Positions 9,567 through 19,072 of a stretch of 64,000 nucleotides of DNA are shown piece after piece (position 1 is the first letter of the stretch; every line of letters begins with the position of its first letter). Origin of the DNA: JBFHFS01 sp041583495 (GTDB lineage: Bacteria; Bacteroidota; Bacteroidia; Bacteroidales; Marinilabiliaceae); assembly GCA_041583495.1 (NCBI GenBank), contig JBFHFS010000007.1, forward strand, positions 66,711-130,710, given 5' to 3'. The notes under the pieces were generated by a model, which saw only the letters and a list, made by a program, of their open reading frames with translations, was not told where the DNA came from and made no database searches. Position numbers and translations under genes: made by a program.

Positions 9567-11054
9567 TCACACATTCGCCTCAACCTCCTGCCTCTCCTCA
9601 ATAACAACCTTTTTAGCCTCTGCAGATGGCCGCTTGAAATAATGGTGGCGATAAACAAAAAAGCCCAATAGGGATGACACCGACAAAACGGCGCCAATGG
9701 AATAGGAAATCTCCTTAGGCAAAGCAAACCCTTCGGGGGCAAACAGCAGATAAGTGGTGGTGACGGCCGTCATAAACACAGCCGGAATTAAGGTGATCCA
9801 GTACAATTTCTTTTGCTGCATCAGGTAAACGGTAATGGTCCAGAGCACAATCATAGCAAGCGTTTGGTTGGACCAGGCAAAATACCGCCAGATAATACTG
9901 AAATCAATTCTGGTTAAAAGAAGACCAATGGCAAAAAGCGGAAGGCTTATAAATAACCGGTTTTTAATGGGTCCCTGTTTGTAGTTCAGGAAGTCGGCCA
10001 CGATTAAACGGGCACTCCGGAAAGCAGTGTCACCTGAGGTAATGGGCGCGGCAACCACGCCCAGAAGGGCCAGCACGCCCCCAAATTTACCCAGCAATGA
10101 ATTAGAGATGTCGTTCACTATCTGGGCGGCATTCCCGCTGTTAGCGGTCATTATTTCATTCAGCTGGGGCACCCCGCCAAAAAAGCTCATGCTGATGGCG
10201 GCCCAGATGAGTGCCACAACACCTTCGGAGATCATGGCCCCATAAAACACCCGTCGTCCAAACCGTTCGTTGGTTAAACATCGGGCCATCAGGGGCGACT
10301 GGGTAGCGTGAAAGCCCGAGATTGCGCCGCACGCAATGGTGATAAACAACATGGGGAAGATGGGAAACTTATCGCCCTCCACATGATAATTCTTAATGCT
10401 ACCCAGGTTGAGTTCAGGAATTTGGTAGCCCTGTACAAACAACGCAATAATTAACCCAACAGCCATGAACAACAAAGCCATCCCAAAAACCGGATACACA
10501 CGCCCGATAATTTTATCGATGGGCAACATGGTAGCCAGCACATAATAAATGAAAACCACCCACACCCAGAAGCTCATGGTGGCAAATCCGGGCGTCATTC
10601 CCGATAAGATTTTGGCCGGTCCCATAATAAAAACAGCGCCCACCAGAATCATCAACAATACCGTAAACCCACGCATGAATTGTTTGGTGCCGTTACCCAT
10701 ATAGATGCCTACAATCTCGGTAATGCTCAACCCCTTATGCTTGATGGAGAGCATCCCGGAGAAATAGTCGTGCACGCTTCCGGCAAACACCGAACCCAGG
10801 GCAATCCAGAGAAAGGCCACCGGGCCCCACATAGCACCCGCTACAGCCCCAAAGATAGGACCCAGCCCTGCGATATTAAGAAACTGAATGAGGAAAATCC
10901 GCCACCAGGGAAGGGGCACATAATCCACTCCGTCCTGCATGGAGTAGGCAGGCGTTTGTCTGCCGCCATCAACTTCGGCATAACGCTCCACAAATTTGGA
11001 ATAAAAAAGATAACCCAGAAGAAGGACCGTTAAGCCTGTAAGAAAAGTAATCAT
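9567..11054 (-). CDS. CstA-family transporter
   Basis: A 495-residue polytopic inner-membrane protein of the CstA (carbon starvation protein A) family. In enterobacteria these proteins take up peptides or pyruvate. The N-terminal hallmark is visible: a membrane segment, then FNIAGLGPIFGAVAGA read as FLNIAGLGPIFGAVAG, and GSVHDYFSGMLS. Further on, GAISGFHATQSPL is also typical. I estimate about 13 hydrophobic segments. The protein is shorter than the 700-residue enterobacterial form, as is usual for Bacteroidetes members. The last 20 residues are charged and cytoplasmic. It lies 368 bases beyond the UroD-like gene, so it may be transcribed apart from the glycan locus. Substrate is not readable from sequence. 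Confidence 0.85.
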   Translation of the reverse strand: MITFLTGLTVLLLGYLFYSKFVERYAEVDGGRQTPAYSMQDGVDYVPLPWWRIFLIQFLNIAGLGPIFGAVAGAMWGPVAFLWIALGSVFAGSVHDYFSGMLSIKHKGLSITEIVGIYMGNGTKQFMRGFTVLLMILVGAVFIMGPAKILSGMTPGFATMSFWVWVVFIYYVLATMLPIDKIIGRVYPVFGMALLFMAVGLIIALFVQGYQIPELNLGSIKNYHVEGDKFPIFPMLFITIACGAISGFHATQSPLMARCLTNERFGRRVFYGAMISEGVVALIWAAISMSFFGGVPQLNEIMTANSGNAAQIVNDISNSLLGKFGGVLALLGVVAAPITSGDTAFRSARLIVADFLNYKQGPIKNRLFISLPLFAIGLLLTRIDFSIIWRYFAWSNQTLAMIVLWTITVYLMQQKKLYWITLIPAVFMTAVTTTYLLFAPEGFALPKEISYSIGAVLSVSSLLGFFVYRHHYFKRPSAEAKKVVIEERQEVEANV

Positions 11055-11422
11055 AAGTCACACTAATTAATTAGGCTCAGGCAAAGTTGTTTGATTTCCA
11101 AAAACATAACCAGTGTTGGTTCCCTGAACAAACACCCAAACAACCGAATATTGACAGCTTCAGCCCCATCTAGTTCAGGCTAAAACGATCAATGCATAAA
11201 ACAAACCATAACAAACTCTTTATCAAGTTATTGCCCGACCGGGCAATACTAAGCAATAAAGGAAATATATAAGCCCCCAAGGCACCATTTCTCTATTTCC
11301 CTCTCCTCCAAATAACCCTATCGCCAATGATACCAGGCTTAGGAAGAACAAATATACCAACAGAATTCGAAAAATAGTTACATTTTTATTTTTTTTGTAA
11401 ACCCCTGTTTTTATTGATTCTT
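11055..11422. other. intergenic region upstream of CstA-type gene
   Basis: This 368-base gap holds no recognisable gene. A minus-strand TATATTTG (11356-11349) matches the -7 consensus, but no -33 TTG is at the usual distance, and it would give a leader of about 300 bases. A U-rich stretch on the plus strand near 11384-11412 follows no stable stem. Confidence 0.3.
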
Positions 11423-12442
11423 CTAATAGTTACGAGTCACCTCCACCAGTCGTTTGACATTTTCAGTGGGTGTTTCAGCCGGAATGGCGCAACCGGCGTT
11501 CATAATAAACCGGGGGTTATCTTTATACAGGTCGAGCAATTCCCTGGTTTTTTCTTCGACCTGCCCCGGGCTCCCCAACGCGATCACGCCGGAGGGATCG
11601 ATATTTCCGCTAAAGGTAACCTTCGACCGGGTGCAGACCTGATGCACCTTTTGAATGTCGGTTTTATAGTCGAGTTCGAGGGCCTGCGCCCCTGTGGCCA
11701 CCATTTTTTCCAATATCAGATCGGTGTTCCCACAGATATGGAGCATATAGGGCTTTTGGTGTTTCATGGCTTCCTCCACCACTCTTTTTTCATAGGGCAG
11801 GGCAAAGATCTCATACATCTCCGGAGAGATCATATCAGGGCCTGCAGGGCTGTCGCCATTCGAAACCATATCCACCCCGGTATGGGCCATAAGGCGAACA
11901 AACTGACAGCTCGCCTGAGAACAATAATCGAGTAACTGAAATACGCGCTCATCCTCCATCATCAGATCCACCATCCACTCGGCCGGGGTGCGCATCATGC
12001 TGGCCAGGGAGAAAGGGGCCTGGTCGCAATTTCCACGGATAAATTTTTCATCGCCAAAATGTCCTTTTATTATTCGGCAGGCTTCCAGCCAAATTTGAAC
12101 CCGCTCATTTTGGGATATATCCACGGGTTGCAGATCTTCCACGCAATCCAGGGAAGAGAGCGCCGGGAGGTGCACCCGGGCCGGGGCATCTTCGGGATAG
12201 TCCACAGGAACGCCCACGGCTCCGGCTAAGGTGGTGGTATCTACATCTATCAGGGCCCCATCCAGCCCATAGGTCTCAATGGCCCGGACATGGACATCGG
12301 CAATCACCTGGGGATTATCCCGGTAGGTCTTCATGGACACCCCGAACTCTTTGGCCGCCATCAAAAAATTATGCAATAAAACGGGTCTTTTATCGGGCCA
12401 TTCACCCCTTAGGGCCGCATCTATGCGTTGTTTTCCATTCAT
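11423..12442 (-). CDS. UroD/MtaA-like methyltransferase-family protein
   Basis: A 339-residue soluble protein of the uroporphyrinogen-decarboxylase superfamily, in the branch that includes MtaA/MtbA/CmuA-type cobamide-dependent methyltransferases rather than true HemE. It begins NGKQRIDAALRGEWPDKRP, a typical start of that branch. The metal-ligand motif HICGNTD is present, as is a late NAGCAIPAETP. In characterised MtaA-type enzymes the His-x-Cys motif and a distal Cys bind zinc that activates a thiol for methyl transfer. No corrinoid protein or activase is in the window. It is the last gene of the glycan run, 67 bases after the MFS gene, suggesting a part in catabolism of the imported sugar. 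A methyl-group role is inference. Confidence 0.75.
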   Translation of the reverse strand: MNGKQRIDAALRGEWPDKRPVLLHNFLMAAKEFGVSMKTYRDNPQVIADVHVRAIETYGLDGALIDVDTTTLAGAVGVPVDYPEDAPARVHLPALSSLDCVEDLQPVDISQNERVQIWLEACRIIKGHFGDEKFIRGNCDQAPFSLASMMRTPAEWMVDLMMEDERVFQLLDYCSQASCQFVRLMAHTGVDMVSNGDSPAGPDMISPEMYEIFALPYEKRVVEEAMKHQKPYMLHICGNTDLILEKMVATGAQALELDYKTDIQKVHQVCTRSKVTFSGNIDPSGVIALGSPGQVEEKTRELLDLYKDNPRFIMNAGCAIPAETPTENVKRLVEVTRNY

Positions 12443-12509
12443 AGCGTTATATTTTGGATAATGATTTTATAATTAAAAAGTTTAAAAATTAAATGCAACT
12501 ACCCATTCC

Positions 12510-13841
12510 TTATCGATTCTCAAACTCAATCTCTTCGAGCGTTTTATTGGTGGTTTCGAACAAATACTTTTTGAAAAAGAAGAATCCGGTTAAAGTCATT
12601 ATTGAAAAAAAGGCAAAGCTGTAGCCAATGCCCCTTCCTCCCTCAAAAGCCCCCACCACAATTGGGAAAAAAAAGGTGATAGACCCGTTTACAATCCAGT
12701 TGGAGAAGGAACCTATGGCCACCCCACGGGACCGGATATTATTGGGAAAGATCTCGGCCAGCAACACAAAGACCACGGCACCCATAGAGGAAGCAAAGAA
12801 GGCGACATAGCAGATGAGCATCGACAGCAAAATCCAACCACCAAACATATTGGTAAAGAAAGCCCAGGAGAAAAGGGCCAGAAAGAGCGACATGCCCAGT
12901 GTCCCTATCAACAGGAGGCGTTTACGGCTTACCTTATCGATCAAATACATAGCCAGAATGGTAAAAGTAAGGTTGGTAATCCCAATGATTACGGTTTGGC
13001 CAATAGCCGAATCGGTCGAAAAACCGGCCGCCCTAAAGATATCGGTAGCATAATACATGACAATGGCTATTCCGGTAAACTGACTGAACAACCCGACAGT
13101 GATTCCCAGCAGGGTAAATTTAATGTTGGGTTTTTTAAAGAGCTTTTCTTTCTTCTCTTGCTCTTCGCATTCGATGGTATGGAGGATCTCATCCAGGAGC
13201 ACCTGCGCATCGCCTTGGGGGTTGACGGTCTTTAAGGTTTCGGCCGCTTCGCGGGCCCGGCCAACCTTCACCAGCCATCGGGGACTCTTACGCACAAAAA
13301 ACAGCAGCACCAGAAACAGCAGGGAGGGAATGGCCTCTGACAAAAACATATATCGCCAGTTGTTGGTTCCGGTATTAATCAACAGGTAATCGACAAAGAA
13401 AGCCACCAGGATTCCGATGACCAGCGCCAGCTGAAAGGTCACAATAAGCCGGCCACGGTATTTGGCCGGTGCAATTTCGGAGATATACATGGGCGAAAGC
13501 ACTGAAGCAGCTCCTACCGCCAGGCCGCCGATAAACCGGAAGGATATGAAAGAGGTAATATCGGGGGCCAGACCGGTACCCAGCGCCGAAACCAGGAACA
13601 AAATGGCCGATACTTTCAACATCTGACGGCGCCCGTATTTATCGCCCGGGCTACCCACGCTTATGGCGCCTATGATGCATCCAAGGAGCGCCGAACTCAC
13701 GGCCCAACCGGTCATGGCATCTCCCAGGTTAAAATGGTCCTTAAAGAAAGGGAGCGCCCCATTGATGACGGCCGTATCGAAACCATAAAGGAAACCGCCA
13801 ATGGCGGCAACCATAGTGTACAGAATGAGTCTTCGGTGCAT
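12510..13841 (-). CDS. MFS sugar porter
   Basis: A 443-residue inner-membrane transporter of the major facilitator superfamily, sugar-porter family, which imports monosaccharides by proton symport. Twelve hydrophobic segments can be traced. Family motifs include GFLYGFDTAVINGALPFF in segment 1, GDKYGRRQMLK in the 2-3 loop, RFIGGLAVGAASVLSP with EIAPAKYRGRL in segment 4, and the central loop RKSPRWLVKVGR (a PESPRWL variant). The start is the ATG at 13839-13841. A GTG nine bases upstream is possible but adds only three residues. It follows the six-hairpin glycosidase gene by 57 bases. It probably takes up a monosaccharide freed in the periplasm. The sugar is unknown. Confidence 0.9.
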   Translation of the reverse strand: MHRRLILYTMVAAIGGFLYGFDTAVINGALPFFKDHFNLGDAMTGWAVSSALLGCIIGAISVGSPGDKYGRRQMLKVSAILFLVSALGTGLAPDITSFISFRFIGGLAVGAASVLSPMYISEIAPAKYRGRLIVTFQLALVIGILVAFFVDYLLINTGTNNWRYMFLSEAIPSLLFLVLLFFVRKSPRWLVKVGRAREAAETLKTVNPQGDAQVLLDEILHTIECEEQEKKEKLFKKPNIKFTLLGITVGLFSQFTGIAIVMYYATDIFRAAGFSTDSAIGQTVIIGITNLTFTILAMYLIDKVSRKRLLLIGTLGMSLFLALFSWAFFTNMFGGWILLSMLICYVAFFASSMGAVVFVLLAEIFPNNIRSRGVAIGSFSNWIVNGSITFFFPIVVGAFEGGRGIGYSFAFFSIMTLTGFFFFKKYLFETTNKTLEEIEFENR

Positions 13842-13898
13842 AAAATTCACTTGCTTTTGTTGGGGTCGGGAAGAATCAAGGTTATTAAAAACTATTTT

Positions 13899-15938
13899 TT
13901 AAAACCTGAATTTCAGGGTTTTACCAGGCTGAAGAGTCCTCTTTACCAGGAGCCCCTTTTCGCCTAACACTTTCACTTCTAGTTTTTTGTCGACTCTTGA
14001 AATTTCAATATCGAAATGGTGGTCAAAGGCTTTTATATCTCTCAGAGCCATATGATTCCACGATTCCGGGAGCCGGGGTGTTAATTCGAAGCTATTCAAG
14101 CCGGTAGGTTTTAACCCAAAAACCCCTTCGATAAAAACGAGGCAATACAAGGCACTCTCGGCCGACAGATGGGCCATGTCTCCTTCGGGATAGGCTTCAA
14201 CCACATAAGGTACCCGGTTGCCCAGCAACCTTTTTTCGGAGAACTGTGTTAATTTTTCCAGCGATGGTTGGGTAGCTCCGGAAATAAAGGCGCCTCTGAG
14301 GGCATATAGAGTCCCCCGGTCCCAGAATATTTTCGAGATCTCCGGATTATTGGCATTTTTCTCTACATGGACGCCATTCTCGGTCCAAAGTTTTTCGAAC
14401 AGGGCCTGGGTCGTTGCCTCCTTCCTATCGTGAATCCCTACCACCAGGGGAAGGCAGATCCAATGACGCAGATGTTGATGTTCCTTATAATATTTGTAGG
14501 TCTCCAATCCTTCCACACGGGCCCCAAAGTACGCTTCAATGGCCCGATGAAGTCTCTTTGCCCGGGCAGAATACCTGTTGATAAGGCTTCCGGGTTTGTT
14601 CAATGATCGCCCCAGGTCAACGGCATAGTTCAGGGCGCCATAGTAGAGCGAAGAGGTGGCCAGGTTGGCATCCCCGGTTTCGATACGCCCTTCCATTTCA
14701 TCCGATTCGGACATGACCACTCCTTCCTCATTCAATTGCCGGTGAGAATATTCGAGACACCACTCTATTAATGGCCACAACTCTTCGGCCATTTCTTGGT
14801 CACCCAGGGCCATGGCATAATGGGCCGCCCCATAGGCAATCATAGCAGCATCGCCCCGATCTTTCAGGAAAGGCTTCACCAGGCCTTCGATCTCGAAGGA
14901 GTAGCGGATGGCCTTATACTCCGGATTGGTCTCTTTGGCAAAAGCCCGAAAGGTATTCATGGCCGACTCATTGCCCATGTCATACCCCAAATAAGGGAAG
15001 AATGGATTCACATACTCGGCCTGGTCGTTGGCCCAGATGCCCACATAATAACGCCCCCCTCCCGGAGAATGGATAAGGCCCAGCTCCGACTCATAGATGC
15101 TTTCGGAAGCCCGGATTTTAGAAAACTCAAACAAGGTATTGAGCACCGGGTTGGGCGTTTCCAGCCGAAGAGATCCGGCCATCTGCCCCAAAAAGGCTTG
15201 TCTTTTGCCCAAAGAGGATGAAAACTCCCCGTCGGGAATTGTTTCCCCCGCCATTTTGGCCATGATATTTATGGCAAAACGAAATTGTTCTCCGGGTTTC
15301 AGACTCACAGTTTCGGGAACCTGGGTAATCACGCGTCGGGTATACTTCCCTTTGGCCCCATAATCCTCGAACTGCAGGGAGGTATTTCCCGAGACCACCT
15401 CCAATAACGAATCCGTGCTATTTTTAAGCGTCCACATCTCGGTAAACAATCGTTCATCCATAGAGGGAAAGAGGGTTCGGGAAAGCGTCAACCCGTTTTT
15501 AGAGGGGTGATGTTCGAAATTCAACATCCCATTGATGGTAACGGATTTCACCGCCCCCGGCACAAACTGCTGATTATGAACAAATATCCTGGGCAACAAC
15601 CTGTCGGTATAGGTATCCTTCAAATAGGCCCTATAGTCATGAAACCATGAATCGTCGGACTTTTTAAACTCGTGTAACTGAGGAAAGAATATTTCCCTTT
15701 CAAGGCTCAGGGTGCCCAGGCTATCGATGGAATAAGAAATAATCCCGGCCACGCGTTTTCCGGCCATTTCAATATTGTCGGAATAGGGAAGAACCCCTTC
15801 CTGGTCAATATTGAGCGTTATCTCGTTAGAACCGGAGATGCTCCAGCAGGTGGCACAGGCATTTTGGGCCTGAAGAACCTGGGAGAAAAACAACATATTT
15901 CCCACAAGACAGGTTATTGCAATAATTTTATTCATCAT
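13899..15938 (-). CDS. secreted six-hairpin glycosidase-like protein, unassigned family
   Basis: A 679-residue protein with a signal peptide cleaved after VLQAQ or nearby. The N-terminal 250 residues look like a beta-sandwich. The middle and C-terminal parts have the helix-rich pattern of an (alpha/alpha)6 barrel, with blocks such as HSPGGGRYYVGIWANDQAEY, GDANLATSSLYYGALNYA and HLRHWICLPLVVGIHD, and a short beta domain at the end. This resembles the GH63/GH78/GH127-type clans in general style, but I recognise no named family. Acidic residues in WANDQAEY and in VVMSESDEMEGRIE are catalytic candidates. The start is one of two consecutive ATGs (15938 or 15935). A TTG just before is less likely. 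Its place between glycosidase and transporter genes supports a role in late trimming. Confidence 0.65.
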   Translation of the reverse strand: MMNKIIAITCLVGNMLFFSQVLQAQNACATCWSISGSNEITLNIDQEGVLPYSDNIEMAGKRVAGIISYSIDSLGTLSLEREIFFPQLHEFKKSDDSWFHDYRAYLKDTYTDRLLPRIFVHNQQFVPGAVKSVTINGMLNFEHHPSKNGLTLSRTLFPSMDERLFTEMWTLKNSTDSLLEVVSGNTSLQFEDYGAKGKYTRRVITQVPETVSLKPGEQFRFAINIMAKMAGETIPDGEFSSSLGKRQAFLGQMAGSLRLETPNPVLNTLFEFSKIRASESIYESELGLIHSPGGGRYYVGIWANDQAEYVNPFFPYLGYDMGNESAMNTFRAFAKETNPEYKAIRYSFEIEGLVKPFLKDRGDAAMIAYGAAHYAMALGDQEMAEELWPLIEWCLEYSHRQLNEEGVVMSESDEMEGRIETGDANLATSSLYYGALNYAVDLGRSLNKPGSLINRYSARAKRLHRAIEAYFGARVEGLETYKYYKEHQHLRHWICLPLVVGIHDRKEATTQALFEKLWTENGVHVEKNANNPEISKIFWDRGTLYALRGAFISGATQPSLEKLTQFSEKRLLGNRVPYVVEAYPEGDMAHLSAESALYCLVFIEGVFGLKPTGLNSFELTPRLPESWNHMALRDIKAFDHHFDIEISRVDKKLEVKVLGEKGLLVKRTLQPGKTLKFRF

Positions 15939-15965
15939 CAATCAGGTTTTAATAAATCAATAGGT

Positions 15966-16440
15966 TCAAACAATGATAATTTTTTGTCCCCGCCCGCCGA
16001 GGAAAACCAGGTACAAACCTTTCTTAAAATTACTTATATCGAGAGTCACCTTTGAGGCCGAAACCGTTTGGGTTTTCTCCGGGAACCAGTTCCCTGGTAA
16101 TCTCGAAACGGCTTTAAAAAGGGCTAAAAAGATTCCGGTCCTTCACCTCCGACTTCGCCACCCATTTTCCATTGACGTATAATACAGGGTTTGGACAAAC
16201 AGAATACACATAATAATGGGTGCCTGGCTGGATGCTTTGGAGGGTAAAGTGCTTCCTCAAATAGATGCCAGAAGCCTACACAAAAATAAAGCAGACGATT
16301 TTATTCATTACCACCTTTTTAACATCCCCAAACCTTAATTTATCCCTTGCCACCGACCCTTTGCCAAAAGGTTCGGTTTTTCCCGGATTCTCCTTTCCGC
16401 CTTCCATCATCCTTTTTGCATCCAATTAATAAACTCCCTG
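15966..16440 (-). pseudogene. decayed carbohydrate-enzyme relic
   Basis: The gap between two intact genes is not plain spacer. On the minus strand, about 16300-16140 reads in one frame as a jelly-roll-like stretch containing IYLRKHFTLQSIQPG and VLYVNGKWVAKSEV, the pattern of the GH2/GH78-type sugar-binding domain, preceded by a TAG and ended by TAA. A second frame near 16110-16040 reads EITRELVPGEN. A third, 16060-15966, reads VTLDISNFKKGLYLVFLGG and then a lysine/isoleucine-rich end before TGA, similar to the end of a type IX secretion sorting domain. Three frames in under 500 bases, each broken by stops, indicate a frameshifted and deleted gene remnant. Whether one or two original genes are represented is unclear. 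Confidence 0.5.
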
Positions 16441-16468
16441 CGGCACCTAATTATTTCTCTTGATACGA

Positions 16469-17794
16469 CTAAAGCTCGAGCAACATCCATTCGTCCTCGA
16501 CCACCCCGGCCAGGATATTTTGCACACACAAATTCCAGCTGATAAAGCCAACAAAGACCCCGTTTTCATCCACGTGGTTGGCCGCAGGGGCTAAAGGAGC
16601 ACCGGTGTCGGCATGGTAATTCTCATGCATACTTCCCCACTCCCTGACATCCTTCACCAATAGGTCACCCAGGGTTTGGGCCAGCCAGGCCAGTTCCCCG
16701 TCAAATCCATAATGTTTCAGACCGATGGAATAGATATAGTTGGCAATGGGCCAAACAGGTCCCTGCCAGTTTGAGAAGGGGACGATGATGTTTTTATTAT
16801 TATAATCAGGATCTTGTTTTGACAAAGAACGATACCCAAATTTGGCTTTCATATGATCGGGAGCCATGAGATATCTCTCAATCATGGCTTTCCCATCTGC
16901 CATAGAAGGCAATTTCTGCATCAAGGGCACAAAACAGGAGTAGCTGATGCGCTTATAAAAGTCTCCCGTTTCACGGTCGATATTGTAGTACATCTTATCC
17001 TCATCACACCAGAGATGTGCATTAATGGACTCTTTCAATGTGTGGGCTTTTTTATTAAGCATCTCTTCATCTTTAGTGCGTCCTAACTCACGGGCTATTT
17101 GGGCCTGGGCAAGGATTTCACGCAATTGAAAGGTGCTGGCATCACAGGCCAGAAAGGACCGATGGTCTTCCTGCCAGAAGTAGTTCAATGCCGGATTATT
17201 ATCGGCTCCGCTTTGCATGGCATTATCCCAGAAGTAAAGGCCGTAAATAGAATCGAGTTGCGTCTGATCCCGATATTTCAAGACCCTCATCAGGGCATCG
17301 TAATTTTCTTCCACCCATGAGAAGTCATTCATCTGCCGGGCCGCAAAATAGACCCCTTGCGACAGAAATGGTTTCATAGAGAATTTTCCAAAAATAGGCC
17401 GGGGCCCTTTGGTCGTGGCACACCCCGAAACATAACCCTCCTGATCGACCCCCGCAATAAGATTCAGGGCCCAATATTTCAGATATTCAGGTTGATTCTG
17501 GCTGGCCAAATGATTGCCCATAAAAAACCCATCCCAGTCCCACATCTGTTTATAAAACCCGGCCGGAATAAGGTAGGGATATTTTAAATAACCCTCTGCC
17601 GGTTGAATTACTTTGGGCCTAAGTTCCGTAAATACTTCTTTGGTCTCCGCATACACTTTTTGTAATTGTTCTTTTTGCACCGTAATTTCTCCTTTTGTTT
17701 GATTTTTACCCGCTTGATCTCCCTGTGGACCGCATCCACCTAACAGCACCAGCAAAACAAATGCGGTCATCAACTTATGGCTCACTTTTTTCAT
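16469..17794 (-). CDS. GH63/GH37-like (trehalase-type fold) glycosidase lipoprotein
   Basis: A 441-residue secreted protein with lipobox LLGGC (Cys21). It has the (alpha/alpha)6 barrel shared by GH63 glucosidases, mannosylglycerate hydrolases and trehalases. Visible motifs are QMWDWDGFF near residue 84, GLYFWDNAMQSGADNN with candidate acid Asp198, NWQGPVWPIANY, and EWGSMHENYHADTGAP with a candidate base Glu. The order and spacing of these fit the GH63/GH37 clan. The protein is shorter than eukaryotic GH63 enzymes and similar to bacterial ones. It would act in the periplasm or on the outer membrane on an alpha-glucosyl or alpha-mannosyl substrate. It lies 74 bases after the acetyltransferase-like gene in the main locus. 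Confidence 0.75.
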   Translation of the reverse strand: MKKVSHKLMTAFVLLVLLGGCGPQGDQAGKNQTKGEITVQKEQLQKVYAETKEVFTELRPKVIQPAEGYLKYPYLIPAGFYKQMWDWDGFFMGNHLASQNQPEYLKYWALNLIAGVDQEGYVSGCATTKGPRPIFGKFSMKPFLSQGVYFAARQMNDFSWVEENYDALMRVLKYRDQTQLDSIYGLYFWDNAMQSGADNNPALNYFWQEDHRSFLACDASTFQLREILAQAQIARELGRTKDEEMLNKKAHTLKESINAHLWCDEDKMYYNIDRETGDFYKRISYSCFVPLMQKLPSMADGKAMIERYLMAPDHMKAKFGYRSLSKQDPDYNNKNIIVPFSNWQGPVWPIANYIYSIGLKHYGFDGELAWLAQTLGDLLVKDVREWGSMHENYHADTGAPLAPAANHVDENGVFVGFISWNLCVQNILAGVVEDEWMLLEL

Positions 17795-17868
17795 ACAACT
17801 ATCATTTTTGTTTTTTATTAAATACTTCTTATTTCTGGCGATTTCAACCTATCGCCTGATTCAACACC

Positions 17869-19035
17869 TTAAACTTTAATACAGATTCGCTTCTTATACA
17901 TCACCCATAAAGGAATAAACCAGAGGACTACGGCCACTAGCGAGAACATCAAAGAAGCATCAAAAGAAGAGCTCAACCAGCTCTCAAACCAATGGGTGTT
18001 AATCCATTGATGCAACGACAAGGCCTCCTCTCCTGCGCCTATCCTAATCCCATATAGAGTGGACCCCACAATATGGGAGACAAAATATACTGAGATACAG
18101 TTGACCCCGTAAGCCACAAATGGGGGAGTCCAGGCGTTGTAATGCCTCACATCGACCAGCCAAAAGACCAGGGCAAAGACGATAAGACTGTATCCCCCGG
18201 CAACCAGGGTATAAGAACTGGTCCATAAATCTTTGATGATAGGAAAAAACAACGACCAGGTGTACCCGGCCCCCAACAGGATAAGGCCCCACAAGAGAAA
18301 AGACTTTACATTTCTGAGTCCCTCCTTTTGCGATTTTAGCTGAATCCCCGTCAATACGCCAATCAGGCCGGTAACAATAGCCGGGAAAGTACTTACAATC
18401 CCCGATGGGTTGGCAAATCCAATGAGATTAGCATCCACCCATTCGGGAAAACTGGAGGGCACATTACCGGGGGTAAAATATTGCCTGAAAAACTGGGGCT
18501 CGGGATAACCCGGAACCGGGATAAAGGTACAGGCCCAATAGCCCAGCAAGGTAACCACCGAGGCCCATACGATGGTTTTGGGGGACCATTTGAGAAAGAT
18601 CACGGCCGAGCCTAAATAAACTAGGGCAATACGCTGAAGCACACCCATCACCTCGATATGGATATCCCCTCCATATAGGATTACCTTTAAGATGGAGGGA
18701 TAGGCGTAAAAGACAAGGCCCAACCCAAAAAGGATGAGGGTTCGTCGGACAATCTTACCCAAGGCCGCCTTATGTACCGACGGATCGTTTCGTTTATTCC
18801 AAAGGGCAAACACCACAGAGACCCCAACGATAAACAAGAAAAAAGGCATCACCATATCGGTGGGGGTAATCATCTCATGCACCGGCAATCCATCTTCACC
18901 AACCATGCCCCATCGGGCATGACGCAGCGGGTGATAGATACTCCAGTTGCCTGGATTCTCTACCAGAATCATACAGGCCATGGTAAGGCCTCTGAAAACA
19001 TCCAGCGAAACTAATCTCTCTTTAAAGTTAACCAT
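17869..19035 (-). CDS. HGSNAT/NagX-like membrane acetyltransferase (DUF5009/DUF1624 type)
   Basis: A 388-residue inner-membrane protein with about ten hydrophobic segments. The opening RLVSLDVFRGLTMACMILVE, the motif PGNWSIYHPLRHA and MVMPFFLFIVG are the signature of the family containing human HGSNAT. HGSNAT moves an acetyl group from cytosolic acetyl-CoA to the amino group of terminal alpha-glucosamine in heparan sulfate. Bacterial members are commonly encoded with beta-hexosaminidases and are called NagX. A role in modifying amino sugars in the periplasm is inferred. The start is the ATG at 19033-19035. A TTG six codons upstream is less plausible. It follows GH92 by 37 bases, and a GH89 gene in the same run gives it a notable partner. 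Confidence 0.85.
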   Translation of the reverse strand: MVNFKERLVSLDVFRGLTMACMILVENPGNWSIYHPLRHARWGMVGEDGLPVHEMITPTDMVMPFFLFIVGVSVVFALWNKRNDPSVHKAALGKIVRRTLILFGLGLVFYAYPSILKVILYGGDIHIEVMGVLQRIALVYLGSAVIFLKWSPKTIVWASVVTLLGYWACTFIPVPGYPEPQFFRQYFTPGNVPSSFPEWVDANLIGFANPSGIVSTFPAIVTGLIGVLTGIQLKSQKEGLRNVKSFLLWGLILLGAGYTWSLFFPIIKDLWTSSYTLVAGGYSLIVFALVFWLVDVRHYNAWTPPFVAYGVNCISVYFVSHIVGSTLYGIRIGAGEEALSLHQWINTHWFESWLSSSFDASLMFSLVAVVLWFIPLWVMYKKRICIKV

Positions 19036-19072
19036 GCGTTTTATTTTCAACAATCACTAATTCCGTTTCTCT

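Noticed and set aside
15973..16182. 69-codon plus-strand frame in the gap before the GH63-like gene
   Set aside because: The opposite strand carries clear relic fragments there, so this frame is chance.
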